This document shows positions 5,914 to 9,248 of a DNA stretch of 9,248 nt, one piece after another. Made by a program: the position numbers and the translations under genes. Below the pieces are notes generated by a model that had not been told where the DNA came from, did no database searches, and worked only from the letters and a program-made list of their open reading frames with translations. Within the stretch, counting starts at the first letter, position 1, and each line of letters begins with the position of its first letter. The DNA is from Firmicutes bacterium UBA2530 (GTDB taxonomy: Bacteria > Bacillota > Clostridia > Tissierellales > Sedimentibacteraceae), in the NCBI GenBank assembly GCA_002340985.1, contig DDNC01000014.1:316942-326189 (forward strand), given 5' to 3'.

Positions 5914-5951
5914 TTACATTTTAAATAATGAGAAAACGTAAACACGGGAGG
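5900..5951 (+). repeat. Inverted repeat pairing the promoter spacer with the hisD-like ribosome binding site
   Basis: CTTCCCGTG (5900-5908) is complementary, with one G-U pair, to CACGGGAGG (5943-5951), which contains the GGAGG ribosome binding site of the gene starting at 5957. In a transcript reading through from upstream the two arms could pair and hide the site. A transcript starting from the promoter near 5920 would lack the left arm. Confidence 0.45.
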
Positions 5952-5956
5952 GATAC

Positions 5957-7219
5957 ATGGAATTTCTAAAAAAGTCGGTTTGCAGATGCAGTGATAAAAG
6001 TGATTCATTGGAAACAGATATAAAAAATATGATAAAAGACGTAAAAGAAAACGGAGACAAGGCGCTGCTCCGATATAATATTCAGTTTGACGGCAATGAC
6101 AGAGAAACTTTTTTAGTAAGTGCTGAGGAAATAAAGTCTGCTTACAGCAGGGTGGATAAGGAGCTTATAGAGCACATGAAGGAAGCGGCGGTTAATATAG
6201 CTAAGTTTGCACAAATGCAGAAGGAATCCATTCAGCCCGTGGATGACTTTGAAACATCTCCCGGTGTGCTTTTAGGTCATAAAATACTGCCTGTGAACTC
6301 ATGCTGCTGCTATGTGCCGGGTGGAGGGTATCCTCTGTATTCCACGGCGCTGATGCTGGCTATTCCCGCACGTACATCGGGAGTGAGGAGAATTGCGGCA
6401 TGCTCTCCTGCCATGAAGGGTACGAACGGCATTGCTCCCGTTACACTGGTTGCAATGGATATAGCGGGCGTAAGTGAAATTTACTGCCTTGGAGGGGCCC
6501 ACGCCGTTGCGGCATTTGCATACGGAACAGAGCAGGTAAAACCTGTTGATGTAATTGTGGGACCGGGCAACAGGTACGTAACCGAAGCCAAGAGGCAGTG
6601 CTACGGCCAGGTGGGAATAGATTTTCTGGCAGGCCCAAGCGAGGTTCTTATCATATCCGAAGAAGGCGGAAATGCAAGGTATATTGCTGCCGATTTGCTT
6701 GCCCAATCAGAGCACGATTACAATGCGAAGGGCATACTGGTTACAACCAGCTTAAAGCTGGCAGAAGATGTTTTAAAGGAAGTAAAGCTGCAGCTTGAAG
6801 AGCTTGAAACTAAGGAAGTTGCCGGAAAATCATGGGAGAATAACGGTGAAATAATTTTAGTTTCATCGCTGGACGAAGCATTTGACGTTTCAAACGACTA
6901 TGCACCTGAGCATCTTGAAATCCATGTGAAGGATGAGGAATATGCAATGAGCATGCTTCACAATTACGGCTCACTTTTTATAGGAGAAAATGCAGCAGAG
7001 GTTTTTGGAGATTATATATCAGGTACTAATCATACACTTCCTACGGTGAGAGCTTCCAGATATACCGGAGGTCTGTATGTGGGAACTTTTCTGAAGGTAT
7101 GCTCATACCAGAGAATCAGTAAAAAAGGAGTTGACAGTATAGGAAGGACGGCAGTGGAGCTGGCTTTGGGCGAAGGTCTCCACGGACACGCAAATGCGGC
7201 AAGAGTAAGGCTCAACTAA
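5957..7219 (+). CDS. hisD: HisD-family zinc dehydrogenase (histidinol dehydrogenase-like)
   Basis: The family oxidises a primary alcohol to an acid in two NAD-dependent steps; true HisD makes histidine from histidinol. The 420-residue length fits. Catalytic and zinc-binding positions are kept: Gln250 and His253 (LLAQSEHD), Glu318-His319 (YAPEHLE), Asp352 (GDYISGTNH) and His411 near the C-terminus, at offsets matching E. coli HisD. The sequence looks closer to the HpsN-type (sulfopropanediol dehydrogenase-like) paralogues, with blocks such as CYVPGGGYPLYSTALM, RYVTEAKRQCYGQVGIDFLA and SRYTGGLYVGTFLKVCSYQR. This recollection has not been tested by search. No other his gene is nearby; the partner, 18 bases downstream, is a permease. 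The true substrate may be another amino alcohol or polyol, and the symbol marks the family rather than a proven role. The ATG start has GGAGG (5947-5951) five bases upstream. An unusual Cys116-118 triplet precedes YVPGG. Confidence 0.88.
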   Translation: MEFLKKSVCRCSDKSDSLETDIKNMIKDVKENGDKALLRYNIQFDGNDRETFLVSAEEIKSAYSRVDKELIEHMKEAAVNIAKFAQMQKESIQPVDDFETSPGVLLGHKILPVNSCCCYVPGGGYPLYSTALMLAIPARTSGVRRIAACSPAMKGTNGIAPVTLVAMDIAGVSEIYCLGGAHAVAAFAYGTEQVKPVDVIVGPGNRYVTEAKRQCYGQVGIDFLAGPSEVLIISEEGGNARYIAADLLAQSEHDYNAKGILVTTSLKLAEDVLKEVKLQLEELETKEVAGKSWENNGEIILVSSLDEAFDVSNDYAPEHLEIHVKDEEYAMSMLHNYGSLFIGENAAEVFGDYISGTNHTLPTVRASRYTGGLYVGTFLKVCSYQRISKKGVDSIGRTAVELALGEGLHGHANAARVRLN

Positions 7220-7237
7220 TAATACAAGGAGGAAGAC

Positions 7238-8737
7238 ATGGTGAAAGAAGAAAAAGGAACAACTGTTCTTAAGAGAACAATGGGATTGAAAGAATCGGTT
7301 ACCATAACTGTAGGTACGGTAATAGGCGTGGGCTTGTTTACAGTTGGGGCCAATTCAGTAGGGATTTTGGGTCCGCAGATTTTTTTGGCAACATGTATAG
7401 CACTTGTTGTCAGCGCATATCCCGCACTGCTTTATGCGGAAATGGGATCGGCGCTTCCATTCTCGGGAGGAACCTACAATTATGCTACCGAAGGTCTCGG
7501 GCGGCCTGCTGGAATGCTCGCCGGATGGAATTTTATAATATCGCTGGTTGCCGTTACCAGCGGGGAAGCTCTGGCTTTCAGCTTCTATTTCTCAACACTC
7601 TTTGAAGCTCTGGGGCTGGCAATACCCTTGGGAGACAAGGCTATTGCGGTTATAATCATAGCAGTATTCATATATACCAATTATAAGGGTATAGAACTTA
7701 CTGCGAGGCTTCAGAACGGATTCATGTTTTTCTTCTGGGGAGTGGCAATTGTGTGGTTTTTAAGCATGATACCGAATATCCACCTGGATAATTTCAGACC
7801 GTTCGCCGCGCCTGAAGGCACCGGTGTAACTACGTTTATAGGGACAGTTGCTCTCGTTTGGTGGTGCTTTGCCGGATTTGAAACATGCTGTGCAATGGGT
7901 GAGGAAATAAAGCATCCGCAAATAAATATACCCCGTGCGATGTTTCTTTCACCGTTTATAGTATTTGCCGTAAATATATTATTTCAATGGTTTCTGCTGG
8001 GAATTGTTCCGAAGGAAAATCTTGCGGCTATAAGCATTGCTGCCGCACCATATGCCGAAGCTATGAAAACGGCAGGAATCTTAGGGTTTCCTCTCATACT
8101 TCTTGCTGCGGGTATAGCATTGGGCGGGGATTTTTCAACTCTGAACGCAAGCATAGCTGCTCCGCCGAGGTATTTGTTCAGCATGGCAAGAGACGGTGTT
8201 GTGCCTGAAATATTCTGCAAGGTACACCCTAAGTATAAAACTCCTTATATTTCCGTAATATTGCTGGGAGCTATGTCGATAGTATTTATATTGTCGGGGT
8301 CTCTGATGTACATATCTTCACTGAGCTTGTTTGCTGATTTGTTCTATTACATAATAGGTATTGCAGCGGCAGTTGCTTTGAGGAAGAATAGGGCAGATTT
8401 GCACAGGCCCTACATGGCACCGGCAATAAAAGCAGGAGCATTTATAAGCATAGTCATATATTTTATTATGATGACTCAGCTTCAGAGGGATGCAGTTATT
8501 TTCGGAATAATATGGAACATATTGGGGCTTGCTATTTACAAGATATATGCACGGCATCAGACGCCTGAAGAAATACAGCTTAAGCGAAAAGAGCAGTCTG
8601 TGGCTATTAACAGCATACCTCTTCCGACACCTGAGGAGAAGAAGAATCTGGACAGGGAATTCAATGTGTGGAAGACTGTTGTTGCAGCAGTATGCATTTT
8701 AGCTTTGATGCTGTATGCTGTTCCGTACATATTTTAA
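7238..8737 (+). CDS. APC-superfamily amino acid/amine permease
   Basis: A 499-residue integral membrane transporter of the amino acid-polyamine-organocation superfamily. The first membrane segment carries the unwound-helix motif GTVIGVGLF (26-34), which binds the amino acid backbone in the family. Residues 211-227 show the conserved FAGFETCCAMGEEIKHP block of segment 6 and the loop after it. About 12 segments follow the LeuT-like pattern. A hydrophilic stretch from about 446 to 478 then leads to one extra C-terminal segment (about 479-497). It is translated from ATG 7238 with AAGGAGG (7226-7232) and lies 18 bases after the dehydrogenase gene, so the two form one operon, plausibly importing the compound that the dehydrogenase oxidises. 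Substrate specificity cannot be read from the sequence; amino acids, amines or amino alcohols are all possible. Confidence 0.9.
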   Translation: MVKEEKGTTVLKRTMGLKESVTITVGTVIGVGLFTVGANSVGILGPQIFLATCIALVVSAYPALLYAEMGSALPFSGGTYNYATEGLGRPAGMLAGWNFIISLVAVTSGEALAFSFYFSTLFEALGLAIPLGDKAIAVIIIAVFIYTNYKGIELTARLQNGFMFFFWGVAIVWFLSMIPNIHLDNFRPFAAPEGTGVTTFIGTVALVWWCFAGFETCCAMGEEIKHPQINIPRAMFLSPFIVFAVNILFQWFLLGIVPKENLAAISIAAAPYAEAMKTAGILGFPLILLAAGIALGGDFSTLNASIAAPPRYLFSMARDGVVPEIFCKVHPKYKTPYISVILLGAMSIVFILSGSLMYISSLSLFADLFYYIIGIAAAVALRKNRADLHRPYMAPAIKAGAFISIVIYFIMMTQLQRDAVIFGIIWNILGLAIYKIYARHQTPEEIQLKRKEQSVAINSIPLPTPEEKKNLDREFNVWKTVVAAVCILALMLYAVPYIF

Positions 8738-8745
8738 AAGAAACA

Positions 8746-8776
8746 ACGGCTGCAGTAAGAATTTTGCCGCAGCCGT
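8746..8776 (-). terminator. Hairpin terminator between convergent genes
   Basis: ACGGCTGC (8746-8753) pairs with GCAGCCGT (8769-8776), and the stem can continue through one mismatch to a small AAT loop. Read on the minus strand, a T-rich run (complement of the A-rich bases 8736-8745) follows, as expected for the terminator of the MgtC-like gene. On the plus strand the following bases are not T-rich, so it would end the permease transcript only weakly. Confidence 0.65.
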
Positions 8777-8798
8777 CAATGCTTTCGCTCAAGCTTTA

Positions 8799-9248
8799 TC
8801 AAAGCTCTTCAATGTGTATAAGCCCTTCGGATGAGCTGAGCATGTGAATTGCCTCAGCATGATTAAACCGCTTGCCTGATTCCAGAAGAATTATTGCTAT
8901 TACAGTTGCTTCTCTCAATGAAGGGTCCTTTGTAATTTCAATATCATGTATTTTGAAATCCGATTTATGGCATAAAGCGATAAACTTATCAAAATGCTCT
9001 ATTGATGAAAAAGAGGTGTAAACAGTAATCATTTTATTTGTGGATGTAAGCCATATATCGACTTTTTTAAAAAGTGTTATGATTAAAAACACCGCTACCG
9101 CAACTATTATAGCTCCGTAATAAAAGCCTGTTCCGATTGCAAGCCCCAGGCATGCGGACGCCCACAATCCTGCTGCAGAGGTAAGTCCCTTAATCTGGCT
9201 CCTGCTTGTAACAATAATCGTTCCCGCACCGAGAAAACCGATGCCGCT
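8799..9248 (-). CDS. MgtC/SapB-family membrane protein, C-terminal part (5' end outside window)
   Basis: The minus-strand frame is open to the window edge, giving 149 visible residues of a family usually about 220-240 long; the N-terminal membrane segments are missing. The visible N-terminal part reads GIGFLGAGTIIV, followed by GLTSAAGLWASACLGLAIG, the hallmark of the MgtC/SapB family. One further hydrophobic segment follows (about residues 42-60 of the visible part), then a soluble C-terminal domain of about 80 residues with the alternating strand/helix pattern of an ACT-like fold. Members are linked to magnesium homeostasis and intracellular survival in some pathogens, but most homologues in free-living bacteria have no proven role and a transport activity should not be assumed. 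A TTG at 9165-9167 is an internal leucine, not a start. It is convergent with the permease gene and probably unrelated in function. Confidence 0.92.
   Translation of the reverse strand, partial: SGIGFLGAGTIIVTSRSQIKGLTSAAGLWASACLGLAIGTGFYYGAIIVAVAVFLIITLFKKVDIWLTSTNKMITVYTSFSSIEHFDKFIALCHKSDFKIHDIEITKDPSLREATVIAIILLESGKRFNHAEAIHMLSSSEGLIHIEEL

Noticed and set aside
5835..5956. A riboswitch or T-box leader ahead of the hisD-like gene
   Set aside because: The gap is only about 120 bases and is explained by a terminator plus promoter; no aptamer-like or T-box sequence is visible.
6299..6706. A 135-codon minus-strand frame inside the HisD-family gene
   Set aside because: It is a shadow of a strongly coding region; its composition reflects the complementary frame and it has no ribosome binding site or family match.
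7984..8557. Opposite-strand and shifted frames inside the permease gene
   Set aside because: All lie within a conserved transporter gene and show no independent coding evidence.
9165..9167. TTG as a start for the minus-strand MgtC-like gene
   Set aside because: It encodes the leucine of the conserved GLWASA motif; 27 further in-frame codons upstream belong to the same family signature.

Overview
The window looks like a stretch of chromosome from a low-GC, anaerobic Firmicute of the Clostridia/Tissierellia type. The grounds are the AT-rich coding sequence, strong AGGAGG-like ribosome binding sites, some TTG and GTG starts, and the gene order frr - uppS - cdsA - rseP - ispG. A genus such as Sedimentibacter is possible but cannot be settled from sequence alone. 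No mobile element, CRISPR array, tRNA or rRNA is visible, and no gene-free stretch exceeds about 125 bases.

Region 1 (1-4508, + strand) is a housekeeping translation, envelope and isoprenoid cluster. It holds the 3' end of frr (ribosome recycling), a 61-residue uncharacterised protein, uppS (undecaprenyl diphosphate synthase), cdsA (CDP-diacylglycerol synthase), rseP (site-2 intramembrane protease) and ispG (MEP-pathway iron-sulfur enzyme). The familiar dxr gene is absent between cdsA and rseP. Terminator-like hairpins lie before uppS and before ispG, so the cluster may be internally attenuated rather than one uniform transcript.

Region 2 (4509-5866, + strand) follows ispG without a visible promoter. 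A 14-codon ORF with a good ribosome binding site precedes a 417-residue regulator. The regulator joins a MerR-type DNA-binding domain to a four-cysteine zinc-ribbon-like module and a C-terminal domain that looks like a class I methyltransferase fold with a degraded SAM-binding loop. A palindromic terminator hairpin ends the unit.

Region 3 (5867-8737, + strand) is a two-gene operon with its own likely sigma-A promoter: a HisD-family zinc dehydrogenase and an APC-superfamily amino acid/amine permease. The HisD-family protein keeps the catalytic residues but resembles the HpsN-type paralogues more than biosynthetic HisD, and no other his gene is present. A catabolic uptake-and-oxidation pair is therefore a reasonable hypothesis. 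The palindrome core of the preceding terminator, AGTATACT, recurs 50 bp downstream inside the promoter spacer, which makes the adjacent MerR protein a candidate regulator.

Region 4 (8738-9248) is a convergent intergenic hairpin followed by the 3' part of a minus-strand MgtC/SapB-family membrane protein that runs off the window.

The most novel-looking item is the MerR/zinc-ribbon/methyltransferase-like fusion together with its leader ORF and the shared palindrome.
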